This document shows, in pieces, positions 16,020 to 24,787 of a stretch of DNA of 64,000 nucleotides. The notes beneath the pieces were generated by a model, which searched no databases, had not been told where the DNA came from, and worked only from the letters and a program-made list of their open reading frames with translations. The DNA is from JAUVXJ01 sp964433755 (GTDB lineage Bacteria; Chloroflexota; Anaerolineae; UBA7937; B3-Chlor). How positions within the stretch are numbered: position 1 is the first letter of the stretch; each line of letters opens with the position of its first letter. The translations under genes were made by a program, and so were the position numbers. The stretch covers positions 101,960-165,959 of the forward strand of contig CAYSSR010000006.1 of assembly GCA_964433755.1 (NCBI GenBank), in the 5' to 3' direction.

Positions 16020-18005
16020 CTAGCGGAACACCACCTCGAACTGCCGATCAACACGTAGATCGGTCTCAAAGATCACCCGTTCGCCAGCCACCGCAGCTCC
16101 CTCCGGTGATGTGGAAACCACCACCGAGCTTGAGGGGAGCTCCACCTCTATGCGCACAGGGTTTGCCAGCGTACCCGGTTGCTTCTGCACCAGCAGCCTG
16201 TAGGCTCGCGTGGAACCCTCCTGCTCCACCATCGATCCGGGTAGCTGGTATTCATACACCAACTCGCGCACCTCCGTGGGACCCACCACGAAGAAAGACG
16301 CGAAGACACTCTTCCCTTCTTCCAGTCCGACCTCAGCGGCGAGCGGGGTGCCCCCCAGCCCGCTCTCCCTTGCCCACAGGCTGCCTTCGGGCAACGTCAG
16401 ATCTGGCCCACGAACCAGCTGAGCCTCCTCGGGAACGTACACCCTCAGGTAGTCCCAGTAGCAGCCCTCCATCATCTCTTCGTACGTTGGAGGATACACC
16501 GACTCCTGGACACATTCGTCCACGCTGAAATCGCTTGCATTGTGATAGGTGATGGATAGCCGGCTGCTGACGCTTCCATCGGCCTCCAACCTCACCAGGT
16601 ATTGCAGGTCGTTCTCGATGTTGGGATTCACCTTGTTGAACCCCATGTTGGTGTCGACGACCATCAGATAGTCACCCGCATCGGACGCTATGGCGCCATC
16701 CCACCCGTTCTCCGCCAAGACCTGCATGACCGTGGCGTCGTTCACGTAGACCAGGACGTGCTTCTCCTCCAGCCCTCGGCGCAGCACCTCCATCAAACCA
16801 GACAGGTCCAGCGAACCGGTGTCGGTCTCCAACTTGGTCATCATTGCCCCTAGCAGTTCGCCCATGAAGTCCTTGCGGTGGCTCCACCAGTCCCCTGTCT
16901 GGCCCTCCCCCGATGGAGACGCCCAGAACTCTCGCATCAGATCCACCACATTCGCCCCGCTGACCTCCTGGCCGTACTCCTGGAGATGAATCGGCCCCAG
17001 TACCTCCACCAGCAACTCCACAGCCATCAAGTCGGCGGCGATGACGCCGTCCACCGACACCCCTTGGTCGAGCTCGTACAGCTCCATGGCTGCTTGCGCA
17101 GTGGTAGGAAAATCGGGATACCAGTTGGCATCCCGCAGCAGCCATAGTTGAGCCAGCATATATCGCTCCAGAGCCTCGGGAGGGGAAGGGTGAGGTATGG
17201 ATAGGTCATCCACGGCATAGCTGTCCTGGAAATCCAGATCCTCGATCTTGCCGTTACGTACACGCAGCAGCGCCACACTGCTGATGAATCCTCCGGTGGC
17301 CCGAAGTTCGTTCTCATTCTGCGCGAGCAGAAGGCACGTGCGAGGTGACTCCGCGCCCAGCAGTGAAGGTGCCGCCAGCAAGCCCTGCACTCCCGTGTCG
17401 AAAAGCACCAAGTACTTGTCCAGCCGAAGCACCCACGTCCTCAGCTTGGGCGACAGGCTCGCCTCGTCGATGCGCTCTCGGCGCACCTTGACCTGCTCCA
17501 GTTCCACCAGCGCCGTCTCGAAGCCAGGTCGACCCTCCCACAGCACCTGCGCCAACACCTCGCCCGCGCTGAGATCCGATGCCGCACTCTCCGAATCGTC
17601 GAACAGCACAGTTAGTGGGCTCAGCCCGGCCAGGACAGTATCGCCCGCTGACGACATGCCGATGGCTATCTCCAGCAGATCGGGCGCCGCAGCCACGTCG
17701 TTGCCTACGACGGGGAGCCACCCCAGGTACGGCGCCACAGCCAATGCGGGGCCTAGCTCGGCCCTCAGCGCCTTCGACTCGTCGCCCATCGAGATTAACT
17801 CGCCGCGCAGTGGCTCCAGTCCCCCGCTCTGTACGGCCGACAACATCTCCGCCTGCCCCATAGCCTCCAGGCCATACAGGTGCTGTCGCAGCGCCGCCAC
17901 GTGGCCCATCACTCGTACGTACTTGCCGTAGCCGCAGACCAGCAGGCACCCTACTAGTGCCAACGCGGATACGCCGATGATCAGGGTTCTTCTTCGTCGA
18001 GACAT
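16020..18005 (-). CDS. DUF4012 domain-containing membrane-anchored protein
   Basis: A 661-residue protein with one N-terminal membrane anchor (TLIIGVSALALVGCLLVCGYG) and a large extracytoplasmic part. The central segment LLLAQNENELRATGGFISS, then LRDANWYPDFPTTAQAAMELYE and GVIAADLMAVELLVEVLGPI, is the DUF4012 signature. That domain is distantly related to LytR-CpsA-Psr proteins and often sits in surface polysaccharide loci. It is the first gene of the minus-strand operon that continues with the GEVED/glycosidase, flippase, GT2 and fpg genes. The promoter is at 18080-18108. Function unknown. Confidence 0.85.
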   Translation of the reverse strand: MSRRRRTLIIGVSALALVGCLLVCGYGKYVRVMGHVAALRQHLYGLEAMGQAEMLSAVQSGGLEPLRGELISMGDESKALRAELGPALAVAPYLGWLPVVGNDVAAAPDLLEIAIGMSSAGDTVLAGLSPLTVLFDDSESAASDLSAGEVLAQVLWEGRPGFETALVELEQVKVRRERIDEASLSPKLRTWVLRLDKYLVLFDTGVQGLLAAPSLLGAESPRTCLLLAQNENELRATGGFISSVALLRVRNGKIEDLDFQDSYAVDDLSIPHPSPPEALERYMLAQLWLLRDANWYPDFPTTAQAAMELYELDQGVSVDGVIAADLMAVELLVEVLGPIHLQEYGQEVSGANVVDLMREFWASPSGEGQTGDWWSHRKDFMGELLGAMMTKLETDTGSLDLSGLMEVLRRGLEEKHVLVYVNDATVMQVLAENGWDGAIASDAGDYLMVVDTNMGFNKVNPNIENDLQYLVRLEADGSVSSRLSITYHNASDFSVDECVQESVYPPTYEEMMEGCYWDYLRVYVPEEAQLVRGPDLTLPEGSLWARESGLGGTPLAAEVGLEEGKSVFASFFVVGPTEVRELVYEYQLPGSMVEQEGSTRAYRLLVQKQPGTLANPVRIEVELPSSSVVVSTSPEGAAVAGERVIFETDLRVDRQFEVVFR

Positions 18006-18079
18006 GTGGCGTGGACTACCGACGCCCCGGTAGTGCTTGCCTCCAAGACAAATGCAGAGTGTACATCACCCTTGCGCTG

Positions 18080-18108
18080 AGTATATCACACGCAGCTACG
18101 CGGTACAA
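18080..18108 (-). promoter_or_regulatory. Promoter of the DUF4012-to-fpg operon
   Basis: On the minus strand TTGTAC (18103-18108) and TATACT (18080-18085) are separated by 17 bp, about 70 nt before the DUF4012 start codon. The rest of 18006-18264 shows no gene. Confidence 0.55.
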
Positions 18109-18264
18109 CGGTTTGGGTGTGGCGCGACGGAGACGAACACACGGCAGACTCTGGGGGCCAACGGAGCTGCGTAGGGTAGAGAGCAGCTCACCCTGGCGGT
18201 CCGGCGGATAGTGGCCTACCGAGAAGAACTACATCGAACGGGTGCGCGTCTCCCCGGCGGACCT

Positions 18265-18996
18265 TCACCAGGTCAGGGGCGACGGTGCCAGGCTCGAGAT
18301 CACACCACAGAGGACCACCGAGCAGAAGCTGATCGCCGGCTTCGCAAAGAAGCGAAGCCTCTTAGGGGAGCCTGCCCACTCTTCCCTCTGTAGAGCGATA
18401 CGAGGCAGGAACGCCAAGGGCGCCAGGTAGAGGAATCCGCTGAGCACGAGAGCCAGGCCGACGATACGCTCGAGAGCACCCAGCCACCGGTCACGCGCTG
18501 CGATCTGCGTCCGCCTCTCTCCGCCCTCCAGAGTATTGGCGGTCTCTAGCTCCAGCACAGGCACGGTCCAGATCAGGAAGACCAGGACGATGGCATACAA
18601 TGCCAGTGCATCACCCTGGGCATTCGCGGTCAGCACAGGAAGCTCCGGATTCCGGATCTGTGCGACGGAAGTGAGACCAGCAACGGCGGAGAGCACAGCC
18701 ACGTGGAGGGCCTGGTCCATAGCCAGATACAAGAGGCCGTGCTCCTGGGATTTGGACCAGTGGAGAGATCTGCTGGCGTCGAAGGCGAGGTGCGAGATCG
18801 CCACGAAGAGCAGCCACAGCCAGTACCACCAATGGAAGAGCACCGGCCACAGCAGAAGCGCGGTCACCGCGACCACAATGGCAGCGTGAAGAAGTACCCC
18901 AGTCCACCCTCTTCGTTTGACCAGCACGAGTTGGTAGGGCTGGAGGACGTAGTCACCAATCATGTGGCCCAGGAGCAGGCGAAGTAGTAGACTCAT
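18265..18996 (-). CDS. DUF3307 family membrane protein
   Basis: A 243-residue polytopic membrane protein. The N-terminal LLLRLLLGHMIGDYVLQPYQLVLVKRRGW and the following HLAFDASR segment match DUF3307. About five hydrophobic helices are visible. It is monocistronic. Function of the family is not known. Confidence 0.75.
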   Translation of the reverse strand: MSLLLRLLLGHMIGDYVLQPYQLVLVKRRGWTGVLLHAAIVVAVTALLLWPVLFHWWYWLWLLFVAISHLAFDASRSLHWSKSQEHGLLYLAMDQALHVAVLSAVAGLTSVAQIRNPELPVLTANAQGDALALYAIVLVFLIWTVPVLELETANTLEGGERRTQIAARDRWLGALERIVGLALVLSGFLYLAPLAFLPRIALQREEWAGSPKRLRFFAKPAISFCSVVLCGVISSLAPSPLTW

Positions 18997-19139
18997 AGAC
19001 GTGTCTCGCAGCGAGAGCGCGCGAGGGTGGGCGGTCCGACTTCAAGGAGACCAGCGGTCGACCCCCCCGAGGGTCAACCCATGGTCACGCCCGGCCCGGT
19101 CGCGCTCCCCACAGGCATACCTGGCCACGCACACCGCTT

Positions 19140-19168
19140 ATTATCCCACATCTGTCGCCCCTCATCAA
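19140..19168 (-). promoter_or_regulatory. Candidate promoter for the DUF3307 gene
   Basis: On the minus strand TTGATG (19163-19168) and GATAAT (19140-19145) are separated by 17 bp, about 145 nt before the start codon at 18996. Confidence 0.4.
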
Positions 19169-19224
19169 TGGGCCTTTGGTACCACCAGTAGCGGACAATC
19201 GGGCCCCCACCCAGCCGCCCTCTT

Positions 19225-19254
19225 TTGTGCACTGCGCGTCAGGGGTGATAGAAT
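19225..19254 (+). promoter_or_regulatory. Candidate promoter for the HExxH protein gene
   Basis: TTGTGC (19225-19230) and TAGAAT (19249-19254) are separated by 18 bp, leaving about 30 nt before the ATG at 19284. Confidence 0.5.
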
Positions 19255-19283
19255 ACCACGAAGAGACCCAAGAGACACGAACG

Positions 19284-20561
19284 ATGGCACGCAAAGCACG
19301 TCGGGCCTTGAGCCTATCGCTGTTCTTCCTCATCGCCCTGGTCACCCTCAAGAGAGACTCCCTCCACCCCGCAGACTCCTTCCAGTATCGGACGGACCCG
19401 TTCACCGGGCCCTACAAGTTCGACTGGACGGCCTACGAGGCGCGCACCCTGGTGGAGAAGCTCGTCAGCCGCGTGGCGGTGATCGATCAACCTTACGATA
19501 TGGAGGATGACCAGCAAGTCCGCACAGTGCGGGAGTACTTCTCCCTGGTGGACGAGATAGGCAGGCTGGAGAGCGAGATCGTCATCAGGAGAGCCAGAGA
19601 GGGAGACGCGACAGATACCGCCGACCTCCAGGCCCAGTTGGCGGATCTGCGAACAGAACGCCTACGCCGGGAGAATCTGGTGGAGAACATCATCCGCGGC
19701 CAGGTGGAACGGGTCCTCACCTCCCATGGGATCACCGTTCGACTGCCCTTGCTGACGGGTTGGGTGATTCCACCTGTCGAGTTCGAATTCCAGTCCTCGC
19801 CGGACTTCCTCATCATCTCACGGCGCGACAAGATAGACCGTATCGGCTCCGTCTCCCTACAGCCCGGCCTGAGCCTGGCGCAGACGGAGGAGATCGAACG
19901 CCTGACCGATGAGATGGATGTCTCCTCCCTGCTGGTACCCACTGGGGGCGTCGGTGCTTACCCAACCGTGATCGTCGAGCAGACCTCGCTGGACTTCGCC
20001 ACTCGAGTGGTGATCCACGAATGGACCCACAACTACCTCTTCTTCTTCCCGCTTGGACAGCACTATGCTGACACCCAGGAACTGATCAGCATGAATGAAA
20101 CGGTCGCCAGCATGGTGGAGAACGAAATGTCGCTGGAGTTGGCCAAGCTCCATTATCCTGAGATCTACGAGCGGAGGCTGGCAGAGAAGACCGTGCAGCC
20201 CTCCACATCCGCCCGGCCCTTTCACGAGGACGAGTTCAGTTTCAACGCCAACATGCGCAAGACCCGGATAGGAGTCGACGCACTGCTGGCCGCAGGACAG
20301 GTAGAAGAAGCAGAAGCCTACATGGAGCAAAGAAGGCAGAAACTGGTGGAGATGGGATACTACGTCCGCAAGCTGAACCAGGCCTATTTCGCCTTCTACG
20401 GCTCCTACGCTGCGGGCACGGGCTGGGTCGCTCAGACGAACCCGATCGGCGAACAGATGCAGACACTGAGGGAGAGAAGCCCCTCCCTTCGGGCGTTCCT
20501 GGAGACCGTCTCTCGTTTCAGCAGCTACCAGGACCTGTTGGACGAACTGGCGACTCCATAG
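19284..20561 (+). CDS. Membrane-anchored HExxH protein, putative zinc metallopeptidase
   Basis: A 425-residue protein with an N-terminal signal-anchor (ALSLSLFFLIALVTLK). The zinc-site candidate is VIHEWTHNYLFF (HExxH), followed about 30 residues later by NETVASMVENE, which could supply a glutamate ligand as in gluzincins. A helical region rich in Glu/Arg, possibly a coiled coil, lies around residues 75-120. The frame opens at 19176, but the ATG at 19284 begins the membrane anchor and lies downstream of the promoter. No named family was recognised. Proteolytic activity is inferred from the motif alone. Confidence 0.65.
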   Translation: MARKARRALSLSLFFLIALVTLKRDSLHPADSFQYRTDPFTGPYKFDWTAYEARTLVEKLVSRVAVIDQPYDMEDDQQVRTVREYFSLVDEIGRLESEIVIRRAREGDATDTADLQAQLADLRTERLRRENLVENIIRGQVERVLTSHGITVRLPLLTGWVIPPVEFEFQSSPDFLIISRRDKIDRIGSVSLQPGLSLAQTEEIERLTDEMDVSSLLVPTGGVGAYPTVIVEQTSLDFATRVVIHEWTHNYLFFFPLGQHYADTQELISMNETVASMVENEMSLELAKLHYPEIYERRLAEKTVQPSTSARPFHEDEFSFNANMRKTRIGVDALLAAGQVEEAEAYMEQRRQKLVEMGYYVRKLNQAYFAFYGSYAAGTGWVAQTNPIGEQMQTLRERSPSLRAFLETVSRFSSYQDLLDELATP

Positions 20562-20597
20562 GAGCTACAGGAGGCTGGCCGATACTGCTGGTGAGCC

Positions 20598-21452
20598 CTA
20601 CTCCACGTACCAGCCCACCCCCACGGTGCCCTGCCCCACGTGAGTCCCAATGGCGGGGGTCAACTCGGCCAGGTACAACTCGGCCGGCTCGAAACGGGAT
20701 TGCACCTGTTCCTTCACCTCCAGAGCCTCGTCGAGTCTGTCCGCGTGAACTACGGCCGCGCGGAGCACTCCACCATCTCGTTCCTCGGCGAGCCTCTGCG
20801 CCATGATCTCTAGCATCCTCTCCGTCGCCCGGCACTTCGACCGAACCCTCTCCAGAGGATTCACCTCGCCCTCGTACAAGTACAACAGGGGCTTGATCTT
20901 GAGCGCCGTGCCCAGCATAGCCGAGGCGCCTCCAATCCGCCCTCCCATGTGCAGGTACTTCAGCGTATCGACGACGAACATCACGTTCAGTTTCGGTATC
21001 ACCTCACGCGCAACAGATACCACCTCGGCCATACTCTTGCCTTGCTGCGCAGCTCTGGCAGCAGCCATGACGACGAAGCCCACCCCCAAGGACGCGGACC
21101 GGGTGTCAATGACCTCGATGGGCACGTGGTTCACTTGTTGCTGGGCAGCGAGGGCCGACTTGAACGTCCCACTCAGCAGTTCCGAGAGATGGATGGAGAC
21201 GATGCCGTCCGCCTCTTCACTCAGCTTGGAGTAGACCTCCACGAAGTCCCCGGCCGAAGGCTGTGAGGTGGTGGGCAACTTCGGGGCCGCCCGGAGTTTC
21301 TCGTAGAACTGCGCCGGCGTGATGTCCACCCCATCCAGGTAGGTGTGACCATCGAAGATAACCTTGAGAGGAACCAAATGGACCCCGTACTCCTCCCCCA
21401 ATCCTGCCGGCATGTTCACGCCGCTGTCGGTGACGATGGCCGTTCTACTCAT
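20598..21452 (-). CDS. DegV family fatty-acid-binding protein
   Basis: A 284-residue protein starting MSRTAIVTDSGVNMP. PTTSQPSAGDF, IHLSELLSGTFKSA, VIDTRSASLGVGFVV and the C-terminal IGTHVGQGTVGVGW segment are all DegV hallmarks. Family members bind fatty acids; in Firmicutes they serve the FakA/FakB fatty acid kinase. No FakA-like kinase gene is nearby. The start at 21452 is set by GAGGAGG 6 nt upstream; the frame extends to 21527 without support. The gene follows the winged-helix regulator by about 100 nt. Confidence 0.92.
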   Translation of the reverse strand: MSRTAIVTDSGVNMPAGLGEEYGVHLVPLKVIFDGHTYLDGVDITPAQFYEKLRAAPKLPTTSQPSAGDFVEVYSKLSEEADGIVSIHLSELLSGTFKSALAAQQQVNHVPIEVIDTRSASLGVGFVVMAAARAAQQGKSMAEVVSVAREVIPKLNVMFVVDTLKYLHMGGRIGGASAMLGTALKIKPLLYLYEGEVNPLERVRSKCRATERMLEIMAQRLAEERDGGVLRAAVVHADRLDEALEVKEQVQSRFEPAELYLAELTPAIGTHVGQGTVGVGWYVE

Positions 21453-21499
21453 AGTACCCTCCTCCTCATCCTCCTCCGGAATGACTGGATCATGTGTCG

Positions 21500-21533
21500 T
21501 GGCAAATAAAACAAAAGAATGATACAAAAAAAG
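21500..21533 (-). promoter_or_regulatory. T-run and candidate promoter between regulator and degV-like gene
   Basis: On the minus strand, a hairpin spanning the regulator's stop codon (GGCC-TGA-GGCC) and a seven-T run (21526-21532) form a weak terminator. TTGCCA with TATCAT at 17 bp also fits here as a promoter for the DegV gene. The two readings overlap and are not resolved. Confidence 0.3.
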
Positions 21534-21556
21534 AGCTAGCTTGGCAAGAGAGGGCC

Positions 21557-22264
21557 TCAGGCCTTCTCACCCTCCACCGTCTTGACCAACTCCAGGAAGT
21601 ACTCCGAGAGAGCTCTCTTGCTCTCCGCGCTCAGCCTGCTGAGGTCCGCTTGATACCCTTCCACGAACGAAAGAAGCTTGCTGGCGAACCCCTCGTCCGC
21701 CCCGTCGGCGAACATCAAACCCAGCGGTAGCCCCGCCAGAGCGCTGAGGCCGGCCTCTCCAGCCGCCAGCAGCCCGCCTACCTCCTTCAGCAGACGGACT
21801 CTCGCCTCTCCTCCCAGTTGGCACATCTGCAGCACCATGGCGGTCACCATCTCGGTCGCACGAAGCATGGGGGATTTGCGGTCCGGGATTCGCGAAAGCA
21901 GCTCCTCCATCATCCCGTCGTAGTCGTCCTTCCTCCTCCGCAAGGAGCGCAGAGTTCTCTCCTTAAGATCCTCCCACTCCCCAGGCTCGCCGTCCTCGCC
22001 GAAAGGAAGGCTCAAGAGAGCTCTGGCCTTCTGGGTGGGGTAGAAAACCACTGTCGAACGCCCCGGTCCGCCACGCTTCTTGGGCAGAAGATACTCTGAC
22101 GCAACCATGCCCTTGCGTTTCAGGAGCCGCAGCATGTCATAGGCGGAGATATTGCTGACCTTGAGCTTCTCGGCCACCGCCGAGTAGTGCACGGGCGCCC
22201 TGACCTCCCGGTACAGCTCCCAGAATTGCTCCAAGAACGCTCTTTGCCGCTCTGTCATGCCCAT
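21557..22264 (-). CDS. Winged-helix transcriptional regulator
   Basis: A 235-residue protein. The N-terminal helix-turn-helix is VHYSAVAEKLKVSNISAYDMLRLLKRKGMV followed by a wing with GPGRSTVVFYPT. This resembles MarR- or LexA-type domains. The C-terminal 130 residues are helical with no clear sensor motif. The ATG at 22264 is preferred because GGAGG lies 6 nt upstream. It precedes the DegV gene in the same orientation and may regulate it. Ligand unknown. Confidence 0.75.
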   Translation of the reverse strand: MGMTERQRAFLEQFWELYREVRAPVHYSAVAEKLKVSNISAYDMLRLLKRKGMVASEYLLPKKRGGPGRSTVVFYPTQKARALLSLPFGEDGEPGEWEDLKERTLRSLRRRKDDYDGMMEELLSRIPDRKSPMLRATEMVTAMVLQMCQLGGEARVRLLKEVGGLLAAGEAGLSALAGLPLGLMFADGADEGFASKLLSFVEGYQADLSRLSAESKRALSEYFLELVKTVEGEKA

Positions 22265-22587
22265 GAGGCTCCTCCCCATCCACTCCTCATCATATAGCAA
22301 CTTGCGCTCCGTGTCAAGCGGGCAGGTCCGGGACTACTCGCAGAATCGCTTTCTGCATCTTCACCTCCACCTGTCGTTTCGGCGCTCCAATCCCACGAGA
22401 CGTGCGGGCCCTTCTCCCTACCCTCTCCTCAACGGTCCTCAGGGATACAGCCCCGCGCTGTGAGTCGTGGTCCCATCCCTCCCAGGTCCATCCGTTTCCA
22501 CCGCGATCCACAGCGGTCTCGACATGGTCCTCTCGAGACCGTCTTGCAGATCCGCCCAGAGCCGACTGCTGGGATCATCCTCTCTGG

Positions 22588-22616
22588 TTGACTCGTCTGC
22601 GAAAGTGTGCTAATAT
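22588..22616 (+). promoter_or_regulatory. Promoter of the acetyl-CoA synthetase gene
   Basis: TTGACT (22588-22593) and TAATAT (22611-22616) are separated by 17 bp, about 20 nt before the ATG. GGAGGT lies between, so the leader is short but carries a ribosome site. Confidence 0.65.
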
Positions 22617-22636
22617 GAGCGCCGGAGGTTACTGAA

Positions 22637-24610
22637 ATGACAGATAATAAAGAAGATACGATTACCTCACTATTAGACGAGAAGAGGCTCTTTCCTCCTT
22701 CCGAGGAGTTCAGATCCCAAGCCCGTATCAAGAGCCTGGAAGAATACCAGGCTCTAGCTGCGCAGGCCGAGGAAGATCTCGAAGCCTTCTGGGCCAAGCA
22801 GGCGGAAGAGCACCTCGACTGGTACAAGAAGTGGGACCAGGTCCTCTCGGGAGAACCGCCCTTCTGGAGATGGTTCGTTGGAGGACAGCTCAACGCCTCC
22901 TACAACTGCCTGGACCGTCATCTGGGCACCGAGCGCAAGACCAAGACCGCTCTCATCTGGGAGGGCGAACCGGAAGGAGACAGCAAGACCTACACCTACG
23001 AACAACTACATAGTGAGGTCTGCAAGTTCGCCAACGTGTTGAAGGGCCTCGGCGTTTCCAAGGGCGACAGGGTCTGTATGTATCTCCCTATGATCCCTGA
23101 ACTCCCCATCGCCATGCTAGCCTGCGCGAGAATCGGTGCCATACATAGCATCGTCTTCGGTGGCTTCAGCTCCGAATCCCTCAAAGATCGCATTCTCGAC
23201 GCCGAAGCCAAGCTACTCATCACCAGCGACGGCAGCTACCGTCGAGGCAAGGTCACCCCTCTCAAAGCCAACGCCGACAGCATCCTCGACGATTGCCCCT
23301 CCATAGAGAAAGCGATCATCGTCAATCGGACCGGCGTCGACATCGACTGGAAAGAGGGACGAGACCTGTGGTGGGACGACCTGATGAAAGATGCCTCACC
23401 CACGTGTGAGCCTGAGGTCATGAACGGCGACGACATCCTCTACATCCTCTATACCAGCGGCACCACCGGCAAACCAAAGGGCGTCGTTCATAACACCGCG
23501 GGCTATCTCCTCTATACCTCTCTGACCATGAAGTGGGTCTTCGACATCAAGGACGACGATGTCTACTGGTGCACCGCCGACATCGGCTGGGTCACCGGCC
23601 ACAGCTACATCGTCTACGGCCCGCTCGCCGTCGGTGCCACCAGCTTGATGTTCGAGGGCGTCCCCAACTACCCCGAACCCGATCGGTTCTGGGAGATCGT
23701 CGAGAAGTACAAGGTCTCCATCTTCTACACCGCCCCCACCGCCATCAGGGCTATCGCCCGCGATGGCGATGACTGGCCCAAGAAGAGAGACCTCTCTTCC
23801 CTCCGCCTCCTGGGCTCGGTCGGCGAGCCCATCAACCCCGAGGCCTGGATGTGGTACTACACGAACATCGGTCACAGCAACTGCCCCATCGTCGATACCT
23901 ACTGGCAAACCGAGACCGGTGGCGTGATCATCACCCCCCTCCCCGGCGCTATCGACCTCAAACCCGGCTCCGCTACCAGGCCGTTCCCGGGCATCTTCCC
24001 GGAGGTGGTCCGCGATGACGGCTCGCCCTGCAACCCCAACGAGGGCGGCTATCTCATCGTCAAGAAGCCCTGGCCCGGTATGCTCATGACTGTCTACAAA
24101 GACCCCGACCGCTTTGTGAGCACCTACTTCTCCCGCTTCTCCAACCTCGGCACCGTCTACTTCACTGGAGACGGAGCTAGACAAGACGATGATGGCTACT
24201 TCTGGCTCATGGGCCGAGTGGACGACGTCATCAACGTTTCCGGGCACCGTATCGGCACCATGGAAGTGGAAAGCGCCCTGGTCAGCCACCCCGCTGTCAC
24301 CGAGGCCGCCGTCGTCCCCTTCCCCCACGAGATCAAGGGCCAGGCCCTCTATGGCTTCGTGACCCTCGTAAGTGGGCAGCAGCCCAGCGAAGAACTCAGA
24401 AAGGAACTGGCTAAACACGTCGGCAAGGAGATCGGACCCATAGCCAGACCCGACAAGATCCAATTCGCCGACGCCCTGCCCAAGACGAGATCTGGCAAGA
24501 TCATGAGACGTATCCTCAAGGCTATCGCTGAGGGCAGGGAAGAGTTGGGTGATACCACCACCCTCGCCGATCCCTCAGTCGTCGATGAACTGGTGAGGGA
24601 TAGACAGTAG
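22637..24610 (+). CDS. acs: Acetyl-CoA synthetase (AMP-forming)
   Basis: A 657-residue ANL-superfamily enzyme that converts acetate, ATP and CoA to acetyl-CoA, AMP and PPi. The P-loop-like YTSGTTGKPKG, DTYWQTETGG, YFTGDGARQDDDGYFWLMGRVDDVINVSGHR and C-terminal PKTRSGKIMRR are all present. The lysine of that last motif is the residue acetylated in characterised Acs enzymes to switch them off. Length is normal for the family. GGAGGT precedes the ATG. The gene converges on an operon encoding an AcuC-like deacetylase and a GNAT-containing protein, fitting local post-translational control. Confidence 0.96.
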   Translation: MTDNKEDTITSLLDEKRLFPPSEEFRSQARIKSLEEYQALAAQAEEDLEAFWAKQAEEHLDWYKKWDQVLSGEPPFWRWFVGGQLNASYNCLDRHLGTERKTKTALIWEGEPEGDSKTYTYEQLHSEVCKFANVLKGLGVSKGDRVCMYLPMIPELPIAMLACARIGAIHSIVFGGFSSESLKDRILDAEAKLLITSDGSYRRGKVTPLKANADSILDDCPSIEKAIIVNRTGVDIDWKEGRDLWWDDLMKDASPTCEPEVMNGDDILYILYTSGTTGKPKGVVHNTAGYLLYTSLTMKWVFDIKDDDVYWCTADIGWVTGHSYIVYGPLAVGATSLMFEGVPNYPEPDRFWEIVEKYKVSIFYTAPTAIRAIARDGDDWPKKRDLSSLRLLGSVGEPINPEAWMWYYTNIGHSNCPIVDTYWQTETGGVIITPLPGAIDLKPGSATRPFPGIFPEVVRDDGSPCNPNEGGYLIVKKPWPGMLMTVYKDPDRFVSTYFSRFSNLGTVYFTGDGARQDDDGYFWLMGRVDDVINVSGHRIGTMEVESALVSHPAVTEAAVVPFPHEIKGQALYGFVTLVSGQQPSEELRKELAKHVGKEIGPIARPDKIQFADALPKTRSGKIMRRILKAIAEGREELGDTTTLADPSVVDELVRDRQ

Positions 24611-24677
24611 TCCAGATCGGACTGAGGGCCGCTCGATTGAGCGAAGCCCGGAGGTCAGGTCTCTGGCAGTCAAACAA

Positions 24678-24710
24678 GAAGGGCACGACGTAACGTGCCC
24701 TTCTCTCTGT
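24678..24710. terminator. Bidirectional terminator between acs and the deacetylase gene
   Basis: A perfect 10-bp stem, GAAGGGCACG (24678-24687) with CGTGCCCTTC (24694-24703), has a 6-nt loop. A pyrimidine-rich TCTCTGT tail follows it, and an A-rich stretch lies on the other side. It sits between convergent genes. Confidence 0.75.
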
Positions 24711-24787
24711 CTAGCCGGCCTACCTACTGGGTTCGTGCAAGGCGGGACAGAGCACCTTTGACGTATAGTCCTGTCATCCTGTGGCCA

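Noticed and set aside
23396..24463. Long minus-strand open frame inside acs
   Set aside because: Same reason: antisense to acs, compositionally biased, no ribosome site or recognisable motif.
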